NCBI RefSeq assembly: GCF_001612765.1 | Contig: NZ_BDBB01000044.1 | Span: 1 to 64,000, forward strand | DNA length: 64,000 nucleotides | DNA from: Nocardia arthritidis NBRC 100137 | Lineage (GTDB): Bacteria > Actinomycetota > Actinomycetes > Mycobacteriales > Mycobacteriaceae | Reading direction: 5' to 3' | Shown here: positions 31,473 through 41,100 of the stretch, piece after piece | How positions within the stretch are numbered: position 1 is the first letter of the stretch | How the letters are laid out: each line of letters begins with the position of its first letter | Notes under the pieces: generated by a model | Told to the model about the DNA's origin: nothing | Databases searched by the model: none | The model's input: the letters and a program-made list of their open reading frames with translations, nothing else | Made by a program: the position numbers and the translations under genes

Positions 31473-32993
31473 TCACCATCCACTTTCGAAATCTTCGCGC
31501 TTGTTCAACGGGACCTGGTTCTGCCAATTGAAGGACTCGTTCGCCACCCGGTGAGCATCCTGATACGTGACGCCCGGGTTCGCTCGCAGATAATTCAACT
31601 CGGCAAGCTCGTGCTCGAGCAATACGTGGTCCTCAGGCAGGGCGTTCCCGGAGCGCAGCCGAATCCACGCGTCCGCGATTTCAGGATCGGGATCGAACTT
31701 TCGGACCACGACTTGACCGGTCTCGTAGTCCAGAATCGGGTGTTCGGTGTCGAACAGATGCTTCTTGATCGCGGCGATCTCGGCCTCGGAGAATCCTGTT
31801 GCGCCGTTGGCGCGAGCGAGATCATCGGTGTTGCGGCTGATCGCGGAGATGTCGCGCGGGTCCTGGGTGAAGTTGTCATAGGCATCCTGGGCCCACTTCG
31901 TTTGCGCGGGATCATCCAGCATGTTCGCCGGCCGACGCCGCCCGCCGCTCAGCCATTCATCGGCGGTTCCCCTTCCAGGGGTCGCCCCGCGGGCCTCGCG
32001 TGTCCACAGCTTCGCCTTCGCGACGTCGACCCATTTGCCGACCTTGTCCAGTAGCGGTTTCAGTGCCGCAGTGACTGGCCTGACAGCGCGCGTCACTATC
32101 TCGGTAACCCTGGTGCCCAACTCGCCGATGATGGTGGCGATGCGACGAGCACGCACCGCAATACGACCAGCAAGCGCGGTGTTGCCCACCCATTCCGAAA
32201 CCGTAGCGGTGAACGGCGCCAACACGGCAAAGACGGCCTCAGCAGCCGCGGTTTCGATCAGGAAGTCTTTCACCTCCTCGAGAATCTTATGGTGGGCCTC
32301 GTCGAGGTGATGGGCGTACTCGCCACAGGAGTTCCCCAGCGTTTGGCACGCATCAGCCAATGCGTTGAGATCATTCTGACGTTCCTGGCAGGTGCCGACC
32401 GCGATCCCGATCTCCGGCGACTGCTGGTTTGTCAGCAGCTCGACTGCTCGGGGTACCTGAGCAGCCGCGGTGCGGTAGTCGGCCGAGGCGGTGTGCCATG
32501 CGGTTTTGGCGGCGTCGAGTTGGTCTTGGTGACCGTTGGGCCAGCCGAAACCGACAAGGTCCTCGAGGATTGACCACCCAAATGGCTCGGGGATCCCGTC
32601 GCCAGCCGCCGACGGCGCGTCTTCGGCCAGACAGGGCGCGATCGACAGCTGCGGAGGCGCAGGTGAGGAAGGGTTACGCGTATCGGAACCGGTCTCCGCG
32701 AGCCGGTGGTTATGTGCTCCGACAACGATCAAATCCCTGGTTTGACCACACGCTGTCGCCAGCTTCGATGACGATGAGATCGCCAGCTGGGCGGCCTCAT
32801 CGTAGGCACTGGCCCATTGACCACCGACACTGTCGCTACCAGCCATCCCCGCATACGTGCTCAACACGGTGATCAGCGCCGCGTGGGTTGTCACCGTGTC
32901 AGCCGACATCTGGCCGAACACCTCACCCGCGGAGGAGTATTCACCGGCGCGGTGAACGATGACCGGGACGGTCGGAGCCGTCACTGCGGCCAC
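31473..32993 (-). CDS. T7SS polymorphic toxin with unassigned C-terminal domain
   Basis: A 506-residue protein with a GTG start overlapping the WXG100 gene by 13 bp. The first ~100 residues are helical ESX-like (SDSVGGQWASAYDEAAQLA). The middle is helical (to ~330) with a moderately hydrophobic stretch (TAAAEAVFAVLAPF). The C-terminal ~120 residues form a compact domain containing AEIAAIKKHLFDTEHPI, then DPDPEIADAWIRLRSGNALP, LLEHELAELNYL and YQDAHRVANESFNWQ. The conserved-looking H-E-L-A-E and D-A-H residues could be catalytic. I have seen similar ends on other actinobacterial secreted toxins but cannot name the fold or activity. Confidence 0.72.
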   Translation of the reverse strand: MAAVTAPTVPVIVHRAGEYSSAGEVFGQMSADTVTTHAALITVLSTYAGMAGSDSVGGQWASAYDEAAQLAISSSSKLATACGQTRDLIVVGAHNHRLAETGSDTRNPSSPAPPQLSIAPCLAEDAPSAAGDGIPEPFGWSILEDLVGFGWPNGHQDQLDAAKTAWHTASADYRTAAAQVPRAVELLTNQQSPEIGIAVGTCQERQNDLNALADACQTLGNSCGEYAHHLDEAHHKILEEVKDFLIETAAAEAVFAVLAPFTATVSEWVGNTALAGRIAVRARRIATIIGELGTRVTEIVTRAVRPVTAALKPLLDKVGKWVDVAKAKLWTREARGATPGRGTADEWLSGGRRRPANMLDDPAQTKWAQDAYDNFTQDPRDISAISRNTDDLARANGATGFSEAEIAAIKKHLFDTEHPILDYETGQVVVRKFDPDPEIADAWIRLRSGNALPEDHVLLEHELAELNYLRANPGVTYQDAHRVANESFNWQNQVPLNKREDFESGW

Positions 32994-33283
32994 ATCCTGT
33001 AATTGGTCTCCGCGGCTCCCATGTAATTCGTATGTGCCCGACGCGCCACCTCACGTAGCTCATCGAGGTTGTCCCGCATCTCGCCGACGCCGACCATCCA
33101 CCGGTCGTGTGCCACACGCTGCGCCTCCGCGGCTTGGCTCGACCACGACAAATGCAGATCGGCGACGTGCTGATCCACCTCACGCAGCCAACCTTCGACC
33201 TCGGCACCGAACTTCGCCATGGTCGCGATGGCGTCATCGAGCTGCGCCAAATTCACACGGTAGCTGTAGTCGTCGTCGGCCAC
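32981..33283 (-). CDS. WXG100-family T7SS protein
   Basis: 100 residues from a GTG start (VADDDYSYRVNLAQLDD). The turn is HLSWSSQAAEAQRVAHDRW, with W-S-S instead of W-x-G. The C-terminal ARRAHTNYMGAAETNYRMW matches the second WXG100 protein of module 1. It is partner and probable co-substrate of the following toxin, whose start it overlaps. Confidence 0.8.
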   Translation of the reverse strand: MADDDYSYRVNLAQLDDAIATMAKFGAEVEGWLREVDQHVADLHLSWSSQAAEAQRVAHDRWMVGVGEMRDNLDELREVARRAHTNYMGAAETNYRMWPQ

Positions 33284-33285
33284 GG

Positions 33286-33600
33286 CTACACCTGATTTCC
33301 GATCCCGGTAAGACCGTCGGCGTTGGTGCCATCGCGAAACTCGTAGCGGTTGGCCGCGTCGGCGAGGTTCGTTGCCGACGTCTCCAACGCCGCGATGATC
33401 TGATCCGCCCCGCGCTCCCATTCCACCCAGGACTCGTCATATGCCGAAGCCGCCCGGCCCTGCCAACCGTCGGTCAACAGCTCGCTGCCGATCGTTTCAT
33501 CAAGGCGCTCGAGTCGCTCTCGGATGGTCTGGGCTTTGGCGGCGATGAACCGCGAGGACGCGCGAAGCTGGTCGACGCGAACCTGTAGTTCACCGGCCAC
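33286..33600 (-). CDS. WXG100-family T7SS protein, first gene of module 2
   Basis: 104 residues, GTG start with a strong AGGGGAG ribosome site. The WxG turn is TDGWQGRAASAYDESW, and the C-terminus YEFRDGTNADGLTGIGNQV parallels the first gene of module 1. It heads the leftward unit WXG100, WXG100, toxin, immunity, YbaB-like remnant. Confidence 0.82.
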   Translation of the reverse strand: MAGELQVRVDQLRASSRFIAAKAQTIRERLERLDETIGSELLTDGWQGRAASAYDESWVEWERGADQIIAALETSATNLADAANRYEFRDGTNADGLTGIGNQV

Positions 33601-34131
33601 TGCGACTCCCCTCTGGTCCTGCTCGCCGATCGCATCAAACTATAAGTGAGTATTCGAAACTAGAATCCGCAACCACGACGTAGGAGTTCCGCAGGTCTGC
33701 GGCGTCTGCGTCACCGTCCAGCAACCGGCTGCATGAGATCCGCGACAGCGGTTCAGTCTCCGGCGACCACTCGCAACGACACGAGCGCGTTGAGGACCAC
33801 GGTGGGTCTATCGTCCGGGCGGCTGGGAAGGGCGGGACAGCGACACCACCGCCGACCGATAACGTCACGATCGCTCGATCAGCGGCCTGGACGGACGTCC
33901 GGACCGGCGACCCGGATGTGTTGCCCGATATCCGGTCAGCCGCCCTCGTCCTCGGTGGGCCTCGAATATCACACCGCAGACCGATTCCAAGTCATACCAG
34001 AGGGTTACAAGTAACGAGAATTCGGCCGATAGCTTCGAGGTATCGAAATCGGCGCCCCACTCCGAGACGACCGGTCGACATCGTCGACGCACGGAGGTGG
34101 GCGTCTGGCGACTCAACTCTCAGGAAGATCT
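33601..34131. other. Intergenic region, divergent promoters
   Basis: 530 bp between the leftward toxin module 2 and the rightward desaturase gene, marking the right border of the accessory island. A minus-strand frame at 33635-33868 has no family sequence. No clear promoter consensus or repeat was recognised. Confidence 0.45.
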
Positions 34132-35217
34132 ATGACGACATCTGCCTTGGTCCCCGAGTCATCTCCACGGTCACCGCGGCGCGGCGCCGACGGTGACTAC
34201 GCCCGTCTGATGCGCCGGATCTCCGACGCGGGGCTGATGGACCGGCGTCCCGTCTACTACGCCGTCCGGCTCGGTCTCGTCGGGGTCGCGTTCGCAGCCG
34301 GCTGGGCGGCGTTCGTCCTCATCGGCGATTCGTGGTGGACGCTGCTGGTCGCGGGGTTCATGGCCGTGACGTTCGCTCAAATCGCCCTCGTCATGCACGA
34401 TGTCGCGCATCGTCAAGTCTTCCGGCTACGGCAGCCGACGGAGCTCGTGGGACGACTCGTCGGCAACGCCGGCATCGGCCTGGGCTACGGCTGGTGGCAG
34501 GACAAGCACACCCGGCATCACGCCAACCCGAACCACGAGGAACTCGACCCCGATGTCGCGCCCGACATCCTGGTCTGGTCACAACAGCAAGCACGGTCCA
34601 GCCGCGGTCTGCCTCGTCTCATCGGGAGGGCGCAGGCGTTCCTCTTCTTCCCGTTCCTGTTGCTGGAGGGTCTGAACCTCCATGTGGCGGGTGTACGTGC
34701 GCTCAGGAATCGATCGGTCAAACACCGCGGACTGGAGGGCGCACTGCTGTTCGGCCACTTCGCCACCTACCTGGCCGCGCTGTTCGCCGTTCTGCCCGCC
34801 GACAAAGCCTTCGCGTTCCTCGCTGTCCACCAGGGCCTCTTCGGCCTGTACATGGGCTGCATCTTCGCCCCGAACCACAAGGGCATGCCGACATTGACCG
34901 GCGACGACCGCCCCGACTATCTCCGCCGCCAGGTGCTGACCTCCCGCAACGTGCGGGGTGGCGCGTTGACCGACCTCGCCCTCGGCGGGCTCAACTATCA
35001 GATCGAGCACCATTTGTTCCCGAGCATGCCGACGCCGAACCTGCGTCACGCCCAGGTGATCGTCCGCGACTACTGCACCGAAATCGGCGTGCCCTACCAC
35101 GAAACCGGGCTGATCTCCTCTTATCGAGAGGCGCTGAGACACTTGCACCACGTCGGCGCACCCCTGCGCACACCCGATCGACACCCGGGTGCCGAAGTGC
35201 CACAGGGCAATCGATGA
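34132..35217 (+). CDS. Membrane fatty acid desaturase
   Basis: A 361-residue di-iron integral membrane enzyme that adds a double bond to an acyl chain. The three His boxes are present: MHDVAHRQVF (HxxxH), KHTRHHANPNH (HxxHH) and NYQIEHHLFPSMP (QxxHH). They are separated by hydrophobic segments (ALVMHDVAH region; FLFFPFLLLEGLNL; ATYLAALFAVLPA). This resembles actinobacterial linoleoyl/stearoyl-CoA type (DesA3-like) enzymes and uses an electron donor not encoded here. The N-terminus (MTTSALVPESSPRSPRRG) is short and disordered. Confidence 0.88.
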   Translation: MTTSALVPESSPRSPRRGADGDYARLMRRISDAGLMDRRPVYYAVRLGLVGVAFAAGWAAFVLIGDSWWTLLVAGFMAVTFAQIALVMHDVAHRQVFRLRQPTELVGRLVGNAGIGLGYGWWQDKHTRHHANPNHEELDPDVAPDILVWSQQQARSSRGLPRLIGRAQAFLFFPFLLLEGLNLHVAGVRALRNRSVKHRGLEGALLFGHFATYLAALFAVLPADKAFAFLAVHQGLFGLYMGCIFAPNHKGMPTLTGDDRPDYLRRQVLTSRNVRGGALTDLALGGLNYQIEHHLFPSMPTPNLRHAQVIVRDYCTEIGVPYHETGLISSYREALRHLHHVGAPLRTPDRHPGAEVPQGNR

Positions 35218-35411
35218 GCGCGAGCTCGACATCACGACGTCCCTGACGCACGGCAGGTGCTCTACACCGCCGTCTGACGAAAATCGCAACGCCCGTTGAT
35301 CTTCGGATAACTACGCTGACCAGTGCAGATCCGCGCGATACGCGGCCTCAGCGGATGTAGTCCGGCGGTGGCCTACCGAAGCGTCGTCCCTCTCGACACC
35401 TTATGTCACGC

Positions 35412-36635
35412 CTACGGCTTGGCCGACGAGGTGATCGGCGGTCCGGCCGGGGCCCCGGAGTCCGGCACCCCCGCGTAGTCGGGCAGCTCGACGCCGTTGA
35501 TCGCGCGCTCGATCAGCTCGGTGAACCATTCGCCGGCGAAATCGGGACTCGGCTCGGCGTCCTGCCCGGGGACGGCGAGGCTACGCGCGTGCAACCGGCC
35601 GATCTCCTGGTTGGCCTCGACGAACGAGCGCATCCGCCGCTCGTAGCCGGCGAACCCGGCCTCCGGGTCCCACCCGGCGGCGGCCAACTCTCCGGCCAGC
35701 AAGTAGGCGCCGACCAAGGCCAGCCCGGTGCCCTGCCCAGACATCGGCGACGAGCTGAACGCCGCGTCCCCGAGCAGCCCCACCCGTCCGCTCGACCAGC
35801 GATCCATCACCACCTGGGCGACCTGGTCGAGGTAGAAGTCCGGGGTGTCGTCCAGATGCGCGAGAATGCGCGGAGTCAACCAACCCATCCCGGCCATCCG
35901 CTCGCGCAGCAGGCGCTTCTGGGCCGCGACGTCGCGGTAGTCGACGTCGAAGTCCCCCGAGTGGAAGGAAAACATGGCCATCGCCCGGGTGGCGTCGGGG
36001 ATCGGCCGCAGGCCCGCGGAGCGCCCGGACTCCTGGTAGTCGATCAGCCAGCGGTCCAGCCCGAACTCGTTGGGCACGCTGTAGAAGGCCAGCACGAGCC
36101 CGAGATGGCGGACGAACCGCTCGCGCGGCCCGAAGACCATCGCGCGCAGCGCCGAGTGCAGCCCGTCCGCCCCGATCACCAGGTCGAAGCGCCGCCGGTC
36201 ACCGCCCGCGAAGGCCACGTCGACCCCGTCCGCGTCCTGAGTGAGTTCGGCGATCCGGTCGCCGAAGATGTACTCGACACCGTAGCGGGTGTCGTCGTAG
36301 AGCACCCGGGACAGGTCGCCGCGCAGGATCTCGATCTCCGCGATGTACCCGTCGCCGCCGTGGTCGGCGGCGCGGAAGGTTTCCAGCACGTTCCCGTCCA
36401 CGTCCACGGTGTGTGCGCCGGCGGTCTCGGTGCAGGCCGCGCGCACCGATGCGTCCAATCCCATCCGCCGGATGACCTCCTTGGTCACCCCGCGCGCGTC
36501 CACCGCCTGCCCACCGGGACGAAGCTCGGGGGCCCGCTCCACCACGGTCACCTCGGCTCCCCATCGGCGCAACCAGTGGGCCAGCGCGGGCCCCGCGATG
36601 CTCGCCCCCGCCACCAACACCTTGGTGCCGGTCAC
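35412..36635 (-). CDS. FAD-dependent aromatic monooxygenase family protein
   Basis: A 407-residue PHBH-fold flavoprotein. The N-terminal Rossmann motif is VLVAGASIAGPALAHWLRRW (GxSxxG variant), followed by the GADGLHSALR (DG) motif and VGLLGDAAFSSSPMSGQGTG (GD motif). Members hydroxylate aromatic compounds or antibiotics such as tetracycline and rifamycin; the substrate cannot be deduced. No obvious partner gene adjoins it, and it reads away from the small membrane protein gene downstream. Confidence 0.82.
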   Translation of the reverse strand: MTGTKVLVAGASIAGPALAHWLRRWGAEVTVVERAPELRPGGQAVDARGVTKEVIRRMGLDASVRAACTETAGAHTVDVDGNVLETFRAADHGGDGYIAEIEILRGDLSRVLYDDTRYGVEYIFGDRIAELTQDADGVDVAFAGGDRRRFDLVIGADGLHSALRAMVFGPRERFVRHLGLVLAFYSVPNEFGLDRWLIDYQESGRSAGLRPIPDATRAMAMFSFHSGDFDVDYRDVAAQKRLLRERMAGMGWLTPRILAHLDDTPDFYLDQVAQVVMDRWSSGRVGLLGDAAFSSSPMSGQGTGLALVGAYLLAGELAAAGWDPEAGFAGYERRMRSFVEANQEIGRLHARSLAVPGQDAEPSPDFAGEWFTELIERAINGVELPDYAGVPDSGAPAGPPITSSAKP

Positions 36636-36968
36636 TGCGCCACCTGCTCAACCGTCCGGATCATTTGCCGCTGGGTAGGGTCGTCGACGCTCATCATTGC
36701 CTCCGTGTGTTTCTGCGCTCGACGGTCCCGGCGCAGGCTCACCGCTGTCGGTGTATCCAGCGGTATAGACGACCGATCCATACGGAATTCATCGGTGCGG
36801 CCGAGATCGTGTCCACGCTCCCGCGAACACCCTGAACTCGACATGAGGGAGTCTGATCCTTGTGGCGCCGCGCGGCTGCCGCAAGCGGCTTCGGGTACGG
36901 ACCCAACGTTTCGTGACCCACGGCGGTTGATCCCTACGAACACCCAGTTCGATAAGGAGGAATCCACC
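36636..36968. other. Intergenic region, divergent promoters
   Basis: 333 bp between the leftward monooxygenase and the rightward membrane protein/sigma operon. No gene is supported. It ends with an ideal AAGGAGG ribosome site for the next gene. Confidence 0.5.
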
Positions 36969-37466
36969 ATGATGCAGAGCCCCACCGCCCCTGACGACTT
37001 CGCCCATTCACACCCGGTGCCGCCGCCAAGCGGCGGGACCGCCATCACGGCCGGGGTGCTCGCCTGCCTCGGCGGTACGCACCGGCTGCTGAGTATTCTT
37101 GTGCTCATCGCCGGGATAGTGATGTTGAGCGACCTCGACGCGGAGGGCGAAACCAACGGGGCACGAGTGCTTTTCGCGATCTCGATCCCGGTCTTCTTGC
37201 TCGCCGGTTCGCTGTTGCTCGCCGGGGGCATCCAGATGTTTCGCAAGCATGCCTCGGCCCGTCGGCTGATCGTCATCGGCTGTGTGGTCGACATCGCCTA
37301 CAGCATCATCGAGACAGTGGTCGTGCTTGCCGTTGCCGGAGCCTCCGATGACTACGGTGTGATCGGCAGTCCGCTGTTCGCCATATTCGTGACCGTGTTC
37401 CCGATCGCCACGATCATCCTGACTTTGGCGACATCGACCACGCGGTGGCTCGAGTATCGGGCATAG
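36969..37466 (+). CDS. Small four-helix membrane protein
   Basis: 165 residues starting MMQSPTAPDDF after AAGGAGGAATCCACC. Four hydrophobic segments are seen: AITAGVLACLGGTHRLLSIL, LFAISIPVFLLAGSLLLAGG, LIVIGCVVDIAYSIIETVVV and PLFAIFVTVFPIATIILTLA. No named family. It lies 31 bp before a sigma factor gene on the same strand, so it may modulate that sigma factor (as a membrane anti-sigma or sensor) or simply be co-regulated. There is no anti-sigma motif such as HxxxCxxC. Confidence 0.65.
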   Translation: MMQSPTAPDDFAHSHPVPPPSGGTAITAGVLACLGGTHRLLSILVLIAGIVMLSDLDAEGETNGARVLFAISIPVFLLAGSLLLAGGIQMFRKHASARRLIVIGCVVDIAYSIIETVVVLAVAGASDDYGVIGSPLFAIFVTVFPIATIILTLATSTTRWLEYRA

Positions 37467-37497
37467 GATACCGAGAGACGACAGGGGGCCAGACCAC

Positions 37498-38172
37498 ATG
37501 AACGCGCCACTCGATCCCGCCCAGGCCCGCGATGTTTCCTTTGCCGCCCTGCTGCGTGTGGTGTTGCACGAATGTGCGCAGGCTCCACTCACGCTGCTCA
37601 CCGCCGATACCGAATCGGCCGTCATCCGGATCGCCCGCGGTGGTGAGCGGCGGGAGCAGGCATTCGCCGAAATGCTGGTGGAGGCGTACGAGTCGGCGAG
37701 CGAGATGCTGCTGGCCCGCATCACCAAATCGACGCGCAGCCGCGCCGACGCCGACGATATAGTGCAGACCGCGTTCATGCGGGTGTACGCGCGCTGGCCG
37801 GACCACATCACCGACGTCGAAGGGCTCCGGAAGTACCTGTGGACCACGGCGGAAAACCTGGCGAAGGATGCCATGGTCCGGACCGCGAAGGACCGGGAAC
37901 GGCTGGATTCCGATGGGCACGAACGCCTCTCTACTCTCGCGGACCAGGCCGGGCTGCCGTTCGACGACATGATCGCCCTGCGGGACGTGCTGATCCGGCT
38001 CTTGGACACACTGCCGCCGAGGGAACGCCAGGCGGTCATCATCTACACCTACGAGGGAAACACCTACAAAGAGACCGCTCGGGTCATGGGCGTGGCGGAG
38101 GGCACCGTCAAGGGATACGTCCACGACGGACTGTTGCGGGTCCGAAAATGCCTCGAAGAGCAGGTCGCTTGA
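37498..38172 (+). CDS. ECF-type RNA polymerase sigma factor
   Basis: 224 residues. Region 2 is in SRADADDIVQTAFMRVYARW (-10 recognition), and region 4 is LPPRERQAVIIYTYEGNTYK then ETARVMGVAEGTVKGYVHDG (HTH, -35 recognition). Region 3 is absent, as in ECF factors. The N-terminal ~65 residues before region 2 are longer than usual. It probably responds to an envelope or metabolic cue; the four-helix membrane protein upstream is the only candidate partner. It converges on the protease/STAND gene with 3 bp between stops. Confidence 0.85.
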   Translation: MNAPLDPAQARDVSFAALLRVVLHECAQAPLTLLTADTESAVIRIARGGERREQAFAEMLVEAYESASEMLLARITKSTRSRADADDIVQTAFMRVYARWPDHITDVEGLRKYLWTTAENLAKDAMVRTAKDRERLDSDGHERLSTLADQAGLPFDDMIALRDVLIRLLDTLPPRERQAVIIYTYEGNTYKETARVMGVAEGTVKGYVHDGLLRVRKCLEEQVA

Positions 38173-38175
38173 TCG

Positions 38176-41100
38176 TCAGATCCCGCGGCAGGGCGGGGTG
38201 TCGTCGGCGCCCACAGGCAGCTCGTCCCGTTCGGCCCGGGTGTACTCGCGGTCGCTGATCGCGCAGAGCCGTCCCAGTACGTCATCGCGGTCGAGATTGA
38301 TCGAGTACCGTCCGACACCTCCGCTGCCGGAGTACCTGCCGGGATTCAGCGCGTACAGGGCATCTCCGGAGAGATCCCCGTACCGCTGGTCCGGGATCTT
38401 CACATCGAAGATCTTTGCGCTGCGATCGAAGTCCCAGATCTCCAGTGTCCCGAGGTGATCGACCACCAGCAGGCCATCGTCGGTCATGCCAACCCCGCTG
38501 CCCGACGGAAACGGTTGTGCAGAAGGAGATTCCATACCGCTGTCGAAGTTCTCCACAGTGTCTTCCCCGGACTCGTACCTGATGTATATCTGTGGAGCGG
38601 CAGGGCTGACGAAGGCATCCTGCCTCTTGCCACGATCGATCGGTTTGACGGGTACCGAGCGGAGTACTCGTCCGTCATCCAGGGCCCGGACGGTATCGCC
38701 GTCGATGTTCTCGGTGAAGTACTGGTCGTTGTGCGTCGGGACGAGGGCCGCCTGCGCGCCGGCCCGTACCATCCACACCAGTTCGTCGATGTCGCGCCAA
38801 GTCCGCACGGTGTGGCCGAGCTGTTTCCCATCGCTGATCCGCCACCGGGTGACCGAGCCCGCGTGGAAGAAGGCCAACTCGTCGTCGCCGGGCTGCATGA
38901 TTGATGTCGGTCGCCGCAGTCCAGGGCCGAGTTCGGGCGGGACGGGTAACGAAATACGTTGCTCGACAGCCAGTCCGGGCAGCGAGAAGATGGTGATGCC
39001 TCCCGTCGCACCGGCCACGATGAAGTGCTTCCGGTCGGCGGTGATCCGGTAGGCAGATTCGGGCGGAATCGAACCAGGCACGGCAAGGGTCACCGTGATA
39101 CGCGCGACTTCCCTTATGACGGGGGTCATTTCGACGACGCGCACCGTTGCGTTCGCATCTTCTGAACCGCATGCGATTTCCACGACGAACGAGCCGTCGG
39201 GACTCCACTGGACAATCCGCTGTTCGGTGGCCGGTCCGGCGAACACGTTCATGTCCGAGATCGCCACGGCAGGCGCGAAGCGGAGCAGGCCACTCGGCGT
39301 GAACTGTGCCAGCCGCGGGCCGTCGTCGGCGGGGGCGACCAGTACCGTGGCCGACATATCCCGAGGGGTGGCTGTTTGGACGACGAAGGCCCGGCCGGTT
39401 CGCAGGTCGATGAGGTGGGTCTGGCCGAGCGTATCGCCGGCGAGGATGCTCGTCGACCACGCGTACCGTCCACTGCTATCGACGGCCCACTTGCAGTCCT
39501 CTGTCGTCGAGCCCGAGCCGCGCGGCGCCCGCAGACGTTCGGCCCCCGTCAGCGCGTCCGAGACGACCAGTTGGTCGTCGGAACAACCGGCGATCAGGCC
39601 GGTCGAGGTGATCTTACCGGCCGGCAATTCCCGAATCTGCTGTCCGGTCCTGGCGTCGCGCACGACGTTGCGCGTGGTCCCGATCTTCGACTCGCGCATC
39701 GCGATCATGGTGCCGGTCGGGTCGACGTAGTCCGGAAACTGGGCGAAATCTCCCAGCGGAGGCGGGGAAGAAGCCAGAACGGGCCCGCCACTGGCCATGT
39801 CGTACACCTCCAGCAGGTCGGTGTGCTGGGCCTGCTGCGGCTCCGCCCGTTGGACCTGCGCTCGGTTGAGTCGCACCGCGAGCCAGCGCGCGGTCTGATC
39901 CCAGCCGGTCGACACGCCATTGGGCAGCAGCGGTGCGGGCTCCGGCGGACGGACCGACGCAGGACCCGTGCGGTTTCGAACATCCCAGACGGCGACCGCA
40001 CCATCGTCGGTAACCACGGCGAGCGCGGAGCCGTTCCGGCTCAGGTTCAGCGAAGCGACCTTCCCGGCGGTCGGTGGAAGTCGCCACGGCATCGGCTCAT
40101 CGCCGAGCAGACCGGCCCAGACTGTGACGTCGCGGCCCTCGGCGACCGCGACCTCGGACCCGTCGCCACTTGCCGCCCCGAATGTCGCGCCGCGCCACAG
40201 GTCGGTCCGGTAATCCGTGACGGACGACAACCGCACCTGCTGATACAGCAGCGCTGTCCGCACCATCTCGTCGTCCGGCGCATTCCGCGCTGCGGCCTGC
40301 GCGAATTGCAGCGCCTTGTCCAGGTCGGAGTCGGCCACCCGCATGGATTCCGCCGCGAGGCTGCGCCCCGCCTGCAGCCGCAACTGCGCCGCGCGAGCCG
40401 CACTGCTCCGGTAGGCGACCACCGCCATCGACGTGGCCACGACGACCAGAACGGTGAGCGCTGCGGCCACCACCCGCAGGCGCCGCACCTCCCGCTCGCG
40501 CAGCCGGCGGCTGGCCGCGATGAATTCCTGATGTGCCTGCGGCACGTCGGATTTCCGAGCCTCGAGCAGGTCCTTCGCCGTCTCGAGAGCGGTACCGCGC
40601 AGCAGCGCGTCGTGCTCGCGACCACGCCGTTCCCAGTTGTCCAGGTCCTGCGCGAGGTGTTGCTGCCAGGCGCGGAAGTCGCGGTCGGACTGCAGCAGGT
40701 CATGCAGCCGTTCCCAGTTGTCGATGAGCGCTTGGTGTGCGAGCTCGACGGTATCCGCGCCGTTCTTGTCGCGGCCGACGACAACCAGGCGGTCGAGCGC
40801 CAGCCGTCCGGCCACACCGCGGAGTTCGGGGTACTCCCGCATCGGCAGCACCGCTCGAAGGAATCCGGCGCCGCTCGAGGTCGGCACCGCGAGCAGCTTC
40901 AGGAGCCGTTCCGCGTCGGCCCGCTCGGCGGGATCGGTGAACTGCGCCATGACCTGATCGGCCCGCCGGGCAATGGAAACTTCCACGCTGCCGACTTTTT
41001 CGTAATCAGCGAGGGTGATCCGGCCGCCGGTATGCCGATCCCACAGATCCGACAGCACCGACGCCAGCAACGGCAAACCGCCGGGTTGGTCGAAGACACC

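Noticed and set aside
35403..36968. Plus-strand extension of the small membrane protein to 687 codons
   Set aside because: The extension is antisense to the FAD monooxygenase; the true start at 36969 has a perfect AAGGAGG ribosome site.
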